Shown: positions 1 through 8,947 of the stretch, one piece after another
Numbering within the stretch: the stretch's first letter is position 1
Layout of the letters: each line of letters opens with the position of its first letter
DNA from: Pelagibacteraceae bacterium AG-430-P08
GTDB taxonomy: Bacteria; Pseudomonadota; Alphaproteobacteria; Pelagibacterales; Pelagibacteraceae
DNA: 64,000 nucleotides
Direction: 5' to 3'
NCBI GenBank assembly: GCA_003212925.1
Contig: QCOL01000001.1
Location: forward strand, 1 to 64,000
Made by a program: the position numbers and the translations under genes
Notes under the pieces: model-generated
The model's database searches: none
Seen by the model: the letters and a program-made list of their open reading frames with translations, nothing else
Told to the model about the DNA's origin: nothing

Positions 1-2
1 AA

Positions 3-308
3 GGTGGTTGTGTAGAAACAAGTAAACCGACGACTTTTAATGATCCGACTTTTATAGTTGATAATGTTGTTCATTATTGTGTTGCTAACATGCCAGGAGG
101 GGTTCCTAGAACATCAACTATCGCATTAAACAAAGCAACACTTCCTTACTTAGTCAAATTAGCTAATAAAGGTTATCAAAAAGCTCTTAGTGAAGATAAA
201 AACTTTTTAGCAGGATTAAATGTTCACAAGGGTCATGTGACTTATAAAGCTGTTGCAGATGTATTTGGACATGAATATGTTAACCCAGGAGATGCAATCA
301 AAAATTAA
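3..308 (+). CDS. ald: alanine dehydrogenase, C-terminal part (truncated by window start)
   Basis: Open frame continues upstream of the listed ATG to the window edge (GGCVETSKPTTFNDPTFIVDNVVHYCVANMPGGVPRTSTIALNKATLPY); NMPGGVPRTST is typical of alanine dehydrogenase. Confidence 0.9.
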   Translation, partial: GGCVETSKPTTFNDPTFIVDNVVHYCVANMPGGVPRTSTIALNKATLPYLVKLANKGYQKALSEDKNFLAGLNVHKGHVTYKAVADVFGHEYVNPGDAIKN

Positions 309-312
309 TTAA

Positions 313-2757
313 ATGGAAAAAAAACTTCCAAGTAGCACCAAAGTTGTTGTTATCGGAGGTGGAGTAGTTGGTTGTTCAGTCGCTTACCATTTAGCTAAAT
401 TTGGTTGGAAAGATACAATCCTTTTAGAAAGAGATCAATTAACATCAGGTACGACTTGGCATGCAGCTGGATTAGTAAGTCAACTAGGTCCATCTGCAGC
501 AATTACTAAAATTAGAAAATATACTTTAGATCTTTATAAAGAACTTGAAAAAAAGGTTGATCATTCAGCTGGATTAAGATTAAACGGTGCACTTTCAATT
601 GCTGAAAATAAAGGTAGATGGCAGGAACTTCAAAGACAAGCAACAACCGCACAACTTTTTGATGTTGATGTTAGAATCTTAGATAAAGAACAAATTAAAA
701 AAAATTATCCAATTGTTAATACTGATGAAGTTTTAGGAGGGATTTTGATGCCAGGCGACGGTGCTGCAGATCCATCTGGAGTAACCCATATGTTAGCAAA
801 AGCAGCAAGAATGGAAGGGGCAAAGATTTTTGAAAAATCTCCCGTTGATGAGATCATAACAAAAAATGGAAAAATTTCTGGTGTAAAAGTAAATGGTCAA
901 AAAATTGATTGTGAGTATATAGTTTTAGCATCAGGAATGTGGTCCCGCCAAATTGGAGAAAAAGCTGGAGTAAGCATTCCTCTTTATCCAGCAGAACACT
1001 TCTATATTATCACTGAGCCGATTGAAAATCTTTCTAAAACCTTACCAGTGATAAGAGACTTTGATAACAGAACTTATATAAAAGAAGATGCTGGAAAAAT
1101 ATTAGTCGGAATTTTTGAGTCTCAATCAATCCCAGCATGGGATAAAATTAATAAAGTTCCAGAAGATTTTTCCTTTGGAGAATTTCAAGAAAATTTTGAG
1201 CATTTTGAGCCTTATTTAGCTACAGCAATTAAAAGATTTCCAGTTTTAGAGACAGCAGGAATTAGAAAATTTTTTTCAGGTCCAGAGTCATTTACTCCAG
1301 ATACAAATACATTGCTTGGAGAAGTACCCGAGGTAAAAAACTTCTTTGTATGCTGTGGTTTAAATAGTATTGGAATTGGAAGTGGGGGAGGCGTTGGTAA
1401 AGTTACAGCCGAATGGTTGATTAATGGACATATAAATGAGGATATTTTCTGTTATGACATTAAAAGATTTCAAAAATTTCACTCTGAATTAGGTTTTATA
1501 AAAAAAAGAATTACAGAATCGTTAGGAGATTTATATGGCATGCATTGGCCGTTTAAACAGCATAAAACCTCTAGAAATATAAAAACACTTCCATATCACG
1601 ATGAATTAAAAAGTTTCGGTGCGTGTTTTGGTGTTTCTGGTGGATACGAAAGACCAATGTGGTTTGCATTAGATGGAGAAAAGACAGAATATGAATACAG
1701 TTACAACTATCAAAATTGGTACCCTTCAGCAGAATATGAAACAAATAATACTATAAAAAATGTTGGTTTATTTGATTTAACTCCTTTTTCAAAATTTGAG
1801 ATAAAATCTGGTGACGCACACAAGGAATTACAAAAAATTTGTACATCAAATATTAAAAATGAGATTGGAAAATGTGTTTATACACATATGTTAAATCCTG
1901 ATGGTGGTATTGAAACAGATCTAACAGTTGTTTGTATTGATAAAGATCATTTTAGAATAATAAGCTCTGCAGCTACACGAGAAAGAGACAAATTTCATAT
2001 AAATAAATACCTTGCAAAAGATGTTGAGTTAAAAGACGTTACTGATGATTATTGTGTTTTTGGAGTTTTTGGACCAAAAAGTAGAACTTTAATGAAATCA
2101 ATTTCAAAAGATAATTTTGAAAATGATAATTTTAGATTTAATACAGCAAAAAATATCACTATTGAGGGGGTTAAAATTTGGACTCAAAGATTGTCATATG
2201 TTGGAGAATTAGGTTACGAATTATATGTTGAATCAAAAGATGCTAAAAAAATTTATGAATTACTGATTAATACAGGTAAAGATTTTAACCTGTCTAATTG
2301 TGGTATGCATGCCATGGATATTATGCGAATGGAAAGTGGATTTTTACATTGGGGACATGATATTTCACCAGAGGAAAATCAATATCAAGCAGGTCTAAAT
2401 TTCACAATTAGCTATAAAAAAGAGGATGAATTTATTGGCAAAAAAGCTTTAGAAAAAATTAAAAAAGAAAAAATTAAAAGTAGATTTGCAATGTTTATTC
2501 TAAAAGATAGCAAACCAGGTGAGCCATTATTACTTCATGATGAGCCTCTTTATTTAGAAAATAAAATAATAGGTAGATCAACATCTGGTAATTATTCTTT
2601 TAATTTTAGGAAAAATTTAGCATTTGGTTATATTAATAATGACATTTCAAATGATGAACTTCACAAAAAAGATTTATTTATTGAAGTAGAGAAAAAAAAA
2701 TATCCAATAGAGGTAATTAATAAACCTTTAAAACAAACAAATTTTAAAAATAATTAA
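313..2757 (+). CDS. FAD-dependent oxidoreductase with GcvT-like C-terminal domain (dimethylglycine/sarcosine dehydrogenase family)
   Basis: N-terminal GGGVVGCSVAYHLAKFGW dinucleotide-binding motif, SGTTWHAAGLV flavin-attachment-like motif, C-terminal aminomethyltransferase-like region (GYELYVESKDAKKIYELL, GMHAMDIMRMESGFLHWGHDISPEENQYQAGL). Confidence 0.85.
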   Translation: MEKKLPSSTKVVVIGGGVVGCSVAYHLAKFGWKDTILLERDQLTSGTTWHAAGLVSQLGPSAAITKIRKYTLDLYKELEKKVDHSAGLRLNGALSIAENKGRWQELQRQATTAQLFDVDVRILDKEQIKKNYPIVNTDEVLGGILMPGDGAADPSGVTHMLAKAARMEGAKIFEKSPVDEIITKNGKISGVKVNGQKIDCEYIVLASGMWSRQIGEKAGVSIPLYPAEHFYIITEPIENLSKTLPVIRDFDNRTYIKEDAGKILVGIFESQSIPAWDKINKVPEDFSFGEFQENFEHFEPYLATAIKRFPVLETAGIRKFFSGPESFTPDTNTLLGEVPEVKNFFVCCGLNSIGIGSGGGVGKVTAEWLINGHINEDIFCYDIKRFQKFHSELGFIKKRITESLGDLYGMHWPFKQHKTSRNIKTLPYHDELKSFGACFGVSGGYERPMWFALDGEKTEYEYSYNYQNWYPSAEYETNNTIKNVGLFDLTPFSKFEIKSGDAHKELQKICTSNIKNEIGKCVYTHMLNPDGGIETDLTVVCIDKDHFRIISSAATRERDKFHINKYLAKDVELKDVTDDYCVFGVFGPKSRTLMKSISKDNFENDNFRFNTAKNITIEGVKIWTQRLSYVGELGYELYVESKDAKKIYELLINTGKDFNLSNCGMHAMDIMRMESGFLHWGHDISPEENQYQAGLNFTISYKKEDEFIGKKALEKIKKEKIKSRFAMFILKDSKPGEPLLLHDEPLYLENKIIGRSTSGNYSFNFRKNLAFGYINNDISNDELHKKDLFIEVEKKKYPIEVINKPLKQTNFKNN

Positions 2758-3605
2758 GTTTTTCTTCTTAAAAAAAATACAAAAAAAACAGAAGTCATCA
2801 TCATAATCAAAGCATATGCTGCAGTCGGAACCATATAAGTCATATTTTGCCCAAACAATTGAGTTCCTACAAAAACAGCCAACGTTCCATTTTGTAATCC
2901 ACACTCAAGAGATATACATCTTTGTTGAGCAACACCTGATGCGAAAAATTTAGCAACATAGAAACCTATGACCATCATGGAAATATTTAAAATTAAAGCA
3001 ATAGTTCCTGCTGTAGTGAGGAACATTATAATACTATCCCATTCTTGAATATAGATAGCAATAAAAACAATTGAAAATAATCCTATAGATATTTTCTCAA
3101 TAATTTTCATATTATTTTCTATAAAATCACTAAAAAATTTTCTAATAATCATTCCAATTATCACAGGCACAGTAACCACAAAAAACATCTTCAATGATAT
3201 ACCAAGCATTGAAACTTCTTTTTCAACATAATTAATATCAAATAAATCAATTGATAAAAAAACAATATAAGGAACTGATACAATACTTATTAAACTGGTA
3301 AAAGCTGTAAGAGATATAGAAAGTGCAACATCACCATCTGCAAATTTAGTAAGTACATTCGATGTTACTCCACCAGGTGCAGCTGCAATCAGCATTACCC
3401 CTAATGCCAACTCTACCGGAGTTTTTAAAATAATTATTAATATATAACCTATAATTGGAAGAACAACTAATTGACAAATTAAACCAACAAAAAATTCTTT
3501 TGGATGCTGAAAAACTCTAGTGAAATCTTTTACTGTTAATGAAGCACCAAGTCCTAACATTATAAGTGCTAGCGCAAATGGCGCTATTGTTGTTACTATA
3601 CCCAT
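2754..3605 (-). CDS. bile acid:sodium symporter (BASS) family transporter
   Basis: 283 aa, many TM helices, AAAPGGVTSNVLTKFADGDVALSISLTAFTSL and ECGLQNGTLAVFVGTQLFG motifs. Confidence 0.85.
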   Translation of the reverse strand: MGIVTTIAPFALALIMLGLGASLTVKDFTRVFQHPKEFFVGLICQLVVLPIIGYILIIILKTPVELALGVMLIAAAPGGVTSNVLTKFADGDVALSISLTAFTSLISIVSVPYIVFLSIDLFDINYVEKEVSMLGISLKMFFVVTVPVIIGMIIRKFFSDFIENNMKIIEKISIGLFSIVFIAIYIQEWDSIIMFLTTAGTIALILNISMMVIGFYVAKFFASGVAQQRCISLECGLQNGTLAVFVGTQLFGQNMTYMVPTAAYALIMMMTSVFFVFFLRRKT

Positions 3606-3645
3606 GACCCCTCTGCGTAATACTCGAGGAGAATCTATTAAAGAT

Positions 3646-4623
3646 TTAAGAAATTACAAGAAGATTTAAAACTTTACGAATAAATTTAGCTTTGTACTTA
3701 AAAATTTCTGTTTGATAAGGTAAAATTTTTCTAAAATTCATAGAAGTTAGTACATATTGTTTTTTTTCATTTAACTTTATCAAATCTTCTTTAATTAAAT
3801 ATTTACACTTTCTAATTATTGTTGCTCGAGGAATCTTTGTCATATCAGAAATTGACATTGCACTTATACCAGTATTTGTGCCAAGATTTTCTATGAGAAT
3901 ATTATTAGTAGCAAAGTAATCTAATGAAGGTTTTTCATTATCTGAATTTAATTGGCTTGAAACATTTAAAACCTGATTCATGCAAATTGTCCCCCAAATA
4001 TGAAAAGTTGTCAAATCTTGAAAAAATTTATGATATCCTATAATTAAAGGTATCTGCATTCTGTAAAACCATCTCCACGATAATGAAAATTTTTTTTTTA
4101 TAATATTCTCAATAGTTTTTTGATCTAGTTTTTTTGAATAAATTTTATCTTTATTTAAAGCTTGTGAAACTAAGTAAATATATTTTGCAGAAAATTTTAT
4201 TTGATTATCAGGTTTGACAAATGTAAATGCTTTTCTATCAATTATAATTTTTTTTTTATTACGTGTTATTACACCTTCATTTTCAAGTTCTAAAACTTTT
4301 CTTCTAACTGTTTCTTTAGGTAAATCTAATTTTTCACAAAGTTCTGTAATGTTAAACTTTTCAATTTGAAGATAGGATTTCGAGTAATATTCATCATAAG
4401 TATATTGAACATTCATCTGGTCATAAAATTGGAGTGTCTTTTCAATTAAAGAAATTATTATCATATATTTATAGTGATCATTAAATGTTTGATAAACATT
4501 ATTCATCCAATTCCACTGATGACTTATCCAATCTTTACTAAGAGTAGAATAATGAGACATAATAGACTCATATACTTGATCATCAGTAAGGGTTTTAGAA
4601 AAATCTATTTCTTGGATATTCAT
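3646..4623 (-). CDS. putative transcriptional regulator with two winged-HTH-like segments
   Basis: LCEKLDLPKETVRRKVLELENEGVITR and ISDMTKIPRATIIRKCKYLIKEDLIK are both HTH/wing-like; divergent from the next genes. Confidence 0.65.
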   Translation of the reverse strand: MNIQEIDFSKTLTDDQVYESIMSHYSTLSKDWISHQWNWMNNVYQTFNDHYKYMIIISLIEKTLQFYDQMNVQYTYDEYYSKSYLQIEKFNITELCEKLDLPKETVRRKVLELENEGVITRNKKKIIIDRKAFTFVKPDNQIKFSAKYIYLVSQALNKDKIYSKKLDQKTIENIIKKKFSLSWRWFYRMQIPLIIGYHKFFQDLTTFHIWGTICMNQVLNVSSQLNSDNEKPSLDYFATNNILIENLGTNTGISAMSISDMTKIPRATIIRKCKYLIKEDLIKLNEKKQYVLTSMNFRKILPYQTEIFKYKAKFIRKVLNLLVIS

Positions 4624-4649
4624 AAATTATTAAAAGGGCAGTAAAGACC

Positions 4650-4688
4650 CAAATTGGACATGTGTCAATTTATTATTGACCCAATTTG
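4650..4688. promoter_or_regulatory. Inverted repeat in divergent intergenic region (candidate operator or hairpin)
   Basis: CAAATTGG(4650-4657)...GTCAA(4664-4668)-TTTATTA-TTGAC(4676-4680)-CCAATTTG(4681-4688). Confidence 0.6.
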
Positions 4689-4736
4689 AACTTTCAAAAA
4701 AATTGTTTTTTTTAAATATTATGATTTAATAGGTCC

Positions 4737-4967
4737 ATGACATCTAAAGGCTTTACAGAGAATACTAATGATATCGAGACCCCAAATGATATTAACGTAA
4801 TTGAAAAGCCTTTAAATTCAAACAAAATTAGCTCAGGTAGAGTCGACATCAATGTTTTAAAATCAAAATTAGAGGCTGAGCAAGGCAAAGAGTTTAGGAA
4901 AAATATTTTTATTTTTTCATTTTGTGTTCTTCTATTAGGATCAATTGGAATATTCCTCTCTTTATAA
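4737..4967 (+). CDS. small protein with C-terminal TM helix
   Basis: 76 aa; RVDINVLKSKLEAEQGKEFRKN then hydrophobic IFIFSFCVLLLGSIGIFLSL. Confidence 0.6.
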   Translation: MTSKGFTENTNDIETPNDINVIEKPLNSNKISSGRVDINVLKSKLEAEQGKEFRKNIFIFSFCVLLLGSIGIFLSL

Positions 4968-5009
4968 TTTTATTTGCTAATAGACACAAAGGATGATTAA
5001 TTACATCAA

Positions 5010-5219
5010 ATGAAAAATCTGACTGACTCTCTTAAACAAAAACTTACTTCAAAATACACAGTTTCTGATACTCCACAAACTACTCCTAGAAGTACAGATA
5101 TAAATGTTCTTTTAAACAGAGTAAAATCGGATAAGAAACAGGAAATTAAAAAAAAGTTTTATTTTTCTGCTGCCGCTTCAACAGGTCTAATTTTGTTTGG
5201 TTTAGTTATTTTTTCTTAA
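5010..5219 (+). CDS. small protein with C-terminal TM helix, related to the upstream ORF
   Basis: 69 aa; STDINVLLNRVKSDKKQEIKKK then hydrophobic tail; same layout as 4737-4967. Confidence 0.6.
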   Translation: MKNLTDSLKQKLTSKYTVSDTPQTTPRSTDINVLLNRVKSDKKQEIKKKFYFSAAASTGLILFGLVIFS

Positions 5220-5332
5220 ATAATTCAAAAATTCTCTTATAGAAAGTCATTAATTATTAAATTCTCTAAAAATATTTAAATATTAAAGTATTTTTATAAA
5301 GCCATTTTAAGGTTAAATTAATTCCTATCAAA

Positions 5333-7057
5333 ATGACAGATTTTTTAAAAAAAATTATCGATCATCTTAACAATAATAATTTATCTGAAGCTTTTGAATT
5401 ATGTGAAAATAACAAAGATAACAAAATTAAACATGTAATTTTAAACATAAAAGGCGTTATTTTTTTTAAGCAACAGAAGTTAGAACAAGCAAAAAAAGAA
5501 TTTTTAAATTCAATAGAGGTGAATAAATCTTTTGTAGACCCATATAAAAATCTATTTAAGTTAAATCTTAAAGCTCAAGATTATAAATCTGCTATTAAAA
5601 ACGGTAAAAAAGTTATAGAGCTTGAAATTAAAAAAAATTCAGTTTCATATTTTAATTTAGCCTTAGCCTATGATCTGAACAAGGATTATAAAAAAGCAAT
5701 AGATCTATACAAAGCCGTTGAAATTTCAAATTTTAAAGAAAAAAAAATTTTATTTAATAACATTGCAAAATGTTTTTTAGGGGCTCAAAATATTGACGAG
5801 GCGAAAAATTATTATCTTAAAGCATTGGGGTTTGATAATAGAGATAAGTTAATAATTAATAATCTTTTAATATTATTCTTAAGAATAGGTGATAAGGATA
5901 ATGTTGAATATTTTTATAAAAAAGCACAGGAGATCGATAAAGATTATATTGAATTCAAACTAAATAAATCTGAGTATTTATTATTTAATGATAAAATTGA
6001 AGAAGCAATTGATTGTTTAAAAAATATAATTATTGAGTCGAAAAATTATGTTGCTTACACTAAGTTATATAAAATTTATTCAATGATAGGTGATTTAAAA
6101 AAATCTGTTGAAATAATTGATCAAGCTATTATTGAGCATCCCAACCAAAAAGATTTGAAATTTACTAGAGGTACACAACATTTGATTGAGGGGGAATTTG
6201 AAAAGGGTTGGGAATTTTATGAATTTAGAGACTCAATTATAAAAGATGATTCTTTCAAAAACTTAAAAACTTGGCGAGGTGAAAATTTAAAAGATTCTAA
6301 TATTCTAGTTACAAGTGAACAAGGAATGGGAGATGTTGTTCAGTTTTCCAAATTTTTGATAAATTTATCTCCTATATGTAAAAAGATAGATTTTTTAATT
6401 TTTGATAAACTTTCAGCGATTTTTAAGAAGAAATTTAAAAATATCAATATTTGTAACAAAAGTGAAATTTCTCAAAATAAATATGATTATAAAATTCCCT
6501 TAGGTTCTCTTAATAAATATTTTTTTAAAGAAAAAAATCCCAGTTCATCAGACCTTATTAATTTTAATGAAGATAGAAAAAAATATTGGGAAACAATTAT
6601 AAAAAATAAAAAAAAGAATATCGGTTTAGTTTGGTCAGGAAATTTTTTTGGTCCAAAAGAGCCTTCAAGATCTATTGAATTAAAAAAGTTGAATGAATTA
6701 TTGAAATTAGATTTGAATTTTTACTCTTTCCAAAATGAAATTTGGGACAGAGATAAAAAATTTTTTGAAAACTCAAATTTAATTGATTATAGTAAAGAGA
6801 GTTTTGTTGATATAATAAGTATAATTCAAAATTTAGATTTATTTATTTCCACAGACACTTTTTTCCTACATTTAGCTTGCACTTGTAACAAAGAAACTTG
6901 GGGCTTGATTTCAGCTAATTCAGACTGGAGATGGTATGAATATTACAAGTATAATCCCTATAAATCTCTTAAAATTTACAGGCAAACAAATTATAAAAAT
7001 TGGGATGATATAATTGATCTTTTACAAAAAAATCTTACAGATAAATTCTTAATTTGA
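5333..7057 (+). CDS. TPR-repeat protein with C-terminal glycosyltransferase-9-like domain
   Basis: Repeated TPR-like helices (YFNLALAYDLNKDYKKAIDLYKAV etc.) followed by KNIGLVWSGNF...ISTDTFFLHLACTCNKETWGLI, typical of TPR/GT9-like proteins. Confidence 0.75.
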   Translation: MTDFLKKIIDHLNNNNLSEAFELCENNKDNKIKHVILNIKGVIFFKQQKLEQAKKEFLNSIEVNKSFVDPYKNLFKLNLKAQDYKSAIKNGKKVIELEIKKNSVSYFNLALAYDLNKDYKKAIDLYKAVEISNFKEKKILFNNIAKCFLGAQNIDEAKNYYLKALGFDNRDKLIINNLLILFLRIGDKDNVEYFYKKAQEIDKDYIEFKLNKSEYLLFNDKIEEAIDCLKNIIIESKNYVAYTKLYKIYSMIGDLKKSVEIIDQAIIEHPNQKDLKFTRGTQHLIEGEFEKGWEFYEFRDSIIKDDSFKNLKTWRGENLKDSNILVTSEQGMGDVVQFSKFLINLSPICKKIDFLIFDKLSAIFKKKFKNINICNKSEISQNKYDYKIPLGSLNKYFFKEKNPSSSDLINFNEDRKKYWETIIKNKKKNIGLVWSGNFFGPKEPSRSIELKKLNELLKLDLNFYSFQNEIWDRDKKFFENSNLIDYSKESFVDIISIIQNLDLFISTDTFFLHLACTCNKETWGLISANSDWRWYEYYKYNPYKSLKIYRQTNYKNWDDIIDLLQKNLTDKFLI

Positions 7058-7106
7058 ATGATTTATGTATTATAAAATATGATTTTTTTTGATAACTTAA
7101 AATATT

Positions 7107-7931
7107 TTAATTTCCTTTATTTTTTTTTGAAATAATAATTTTGATTAAGCTTTTTTTGAAGTTATTATTAGGTTTAAAATTAAATTCTTTTTTTATTCTG
7201 TTTATATTAATTATTGGCTCATTATAAATTTTTTTTTGATTAATATAATTTATTCTGCATTTAGTATGTTTTTGGATAATTTGTGATATGAAATCTAAAG
7301 AGTATCTTTTGCTAGAAGCTATATTGTACAATCTATACTTACTATTTTTTATTATCTTAAATATAATTTTTACAGCATCTACTACATCAAGATAATTTTT
7401 TTTTGAATTTTTATTAATAGTTAAACTAATTGATTTTTTTTTAATAGAATTTTTTATTAAATTAGGTAAAAAATATTTTTGTTCTTCAAAAAAATTACCG
7501 TATAAATTAGAAATTCTAACAACTTTAATTCTTTTATTATTTTGAGATAAGCAAAAGTTTTCAGCTGCCAATCTAATTGAGTTAAAAAAATAATCTCTAC
7601 TATTAGGATTTATACAAATTTTGTCATTTTCATTGGTTTTTTCTGAATTTAAATACAATCTTGTGCTAGATATAAGAGTAAAACTTTTAAATTTATTTCC
7701 TAATACTATTTTACTTAATATTTTTAAACTTGCATCGATAGATCTTATAGGTTCCTCTAAAACATTATAAATACCTATACAGTAAATAATATGACCTAAA
7801 TTGTGGGAAAATTTTATCTTTTTTTTTTGTGGTAAAAAATATTTTATTTTGTTTTTTTTTAAAATATTAATTATATTTTTTCCTAAAAAACCGGAATGCC
7901 CGAATATAGTATATTTGTCATTAAGCCTCAT
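7107..7931 (-). CDS. NAD-dependent epimerase/dehydratase (extended SDR) family, degenerate active-site motif
   Basis: FGHSGFLGKNIINIL Rossmann motif; listed ORF runs to 7970 but an internal Met (MRLNDKYTIFG) is the more plausible start. Confidence 0.65.
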   Translation of the reverse strand: MRLNDKYTIFGHSGFLGKNIINILKKNKIKYFLPQKKKIKFSHNLGHIIYCIGIYNVLEEPIRSIDASLKILSKIVLGNKFKSFTLISSTRLYLNSEKTNENDKICINPNSRDYFFNSIRLAAENFCLSQNNKRIKVVRISNLYGNFFEEQKYFLPNLIKNSIKKKSISLTINKNSKKNYLDVVDAVKIIFKIIKNSKYRLYNIASSKRYSLDFISQIIQKHTKCRINYINQKKIYNEPIININRIKKEFNFKPNNNFKKSLIKIIISKKNKGN

Positions 7932-8100
7932 ATTTATATTATATGGTATTAAAGTGAGTTTTTGCACCAATTAAATTTCTTCTTATAAATGTAAAAAAAA
8001 TTTAAGAAAAATCCACTAATGAAAAAAAATTATTACATAATAAAAATAAGATCTAGATTGCAAGATAAAATAAAAGTATTATAAAACATCTATAATTAAT

Positions 8101-8177
8101 GGCGGGGTAGCTCAGTTGGTTAGAGCGCAGGACTCATAAGCCTGAGGTCAGTGGTTCGATCCCACTTCCCGCTACCA
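8101..8177 (+). tRNA. tRNA-Met (CAT anticodon), elongator type, CCA encoded
   Basis: Cloverleaf read by eye: GGCGGGG/TCCCGCT acceptor, D arm GCTC-AGTTGGTTA-GAGC, anticodon loop CTCATAA, T arm AGTGG-TTCGATC-CCACT, 3' ACCA. Confidence 0.92.
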
Positions 8178-8178
8178 T

Positions 8179-8886
8179 TTAAAAAAGAATTTTTTTAAGT
8201 TTAAATATATTCATTGATGGATTTGGGGGATAAAACTTTTTTCCAGAAGCTTTTTTAACATTTTTATTATATTTTTTTGCGAAATTAAAAAGATTTTGAA
8301 TTTTACCACCTACATTCAAAATACCTTTTTGATGAATTATTTTTGGAATCATTTGAGCAACTTCCTCGTGAAATATAAAGTTTGTTTTAATATCAGAAAA
8401 AGCACTTTTATGTACAAATGGTTTTTCACACATAATTAATCTAAGTATTAAGGAATTTTTATATAATTTAACAGCACACTCACCTCCTAGTTTCGACCAA
8501 GCATAACTGTTAAACGGAAGAACAGCCTCACCTTCCTTATAATTACCTCTTTTTCCTTCATAAACATAGCCTGTTGAAAAATAAATTAATTTAACGTTAA
8601 ATTTTTTACAAGCTATAACAATGTTTGATGTGCCAATAATGTTAAGATTTATACTTCTTTCAATATGTTTGTCATGTACGTCCATTGGTCTTGATAGACC
8701 TGCACAATGAATAAGAAACTTAGGTTTTTTTTTTCTTAAATAATTTTCTATACTTTTAATGATTAAAATATCTAGTTCACTTTTTTTTGGATAAAGACAT
8801 TTTTTTCCAAAACTTGTTTTTTTTAAAACCTCACAGAACCTTCCAGTTCCACCAGTAACTACTATTTTGTTAGAATTTAATTTCAA
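8179..8886 (-). CDS. RmlD-like NDP-sugar 4-ketoreductase (SDR)
   Basis: VVTGGTGRFCEVL, LIHCAGLSRPMDVHDKHIERSINLNIIGTSNIV, intact YAWSK (YxxxK). Confidence 0.75.
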   Translation of the reverse strand: MKLNSNKIVVTGGTGRFCEVLKKTSFGKKCLYPKKSELDILIIKSIENYLRKKKPKFLIHCAGLSRPMDVHDKHIERSINLNIIGTSNIVIACKKFNVKLIYFSTGYVYEGKRGNYKEGEAVLPFNSYAWSKLGGECAVKLYKNSLILRLIMCEKPFVHKSAFSDIKTNFIFHEEVAQMIPKIIHQKGILNVGGKIQNLFNFAKKYNKNVKKASGKKFYPPNPSMNIFKLKKILF

Positions 8887-8947
8887 TTTTTATTTGCTTT
8901 TTGATAACTTTATATATTAATGGTAGCTATCTTTGAACTAACAAGTT

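Noticed and set aside
8101-8177. tRNA as attachment site of an integrative element
   Set aside because: No integrase and no visible direct repeat of the tRNA 3' end in the window.
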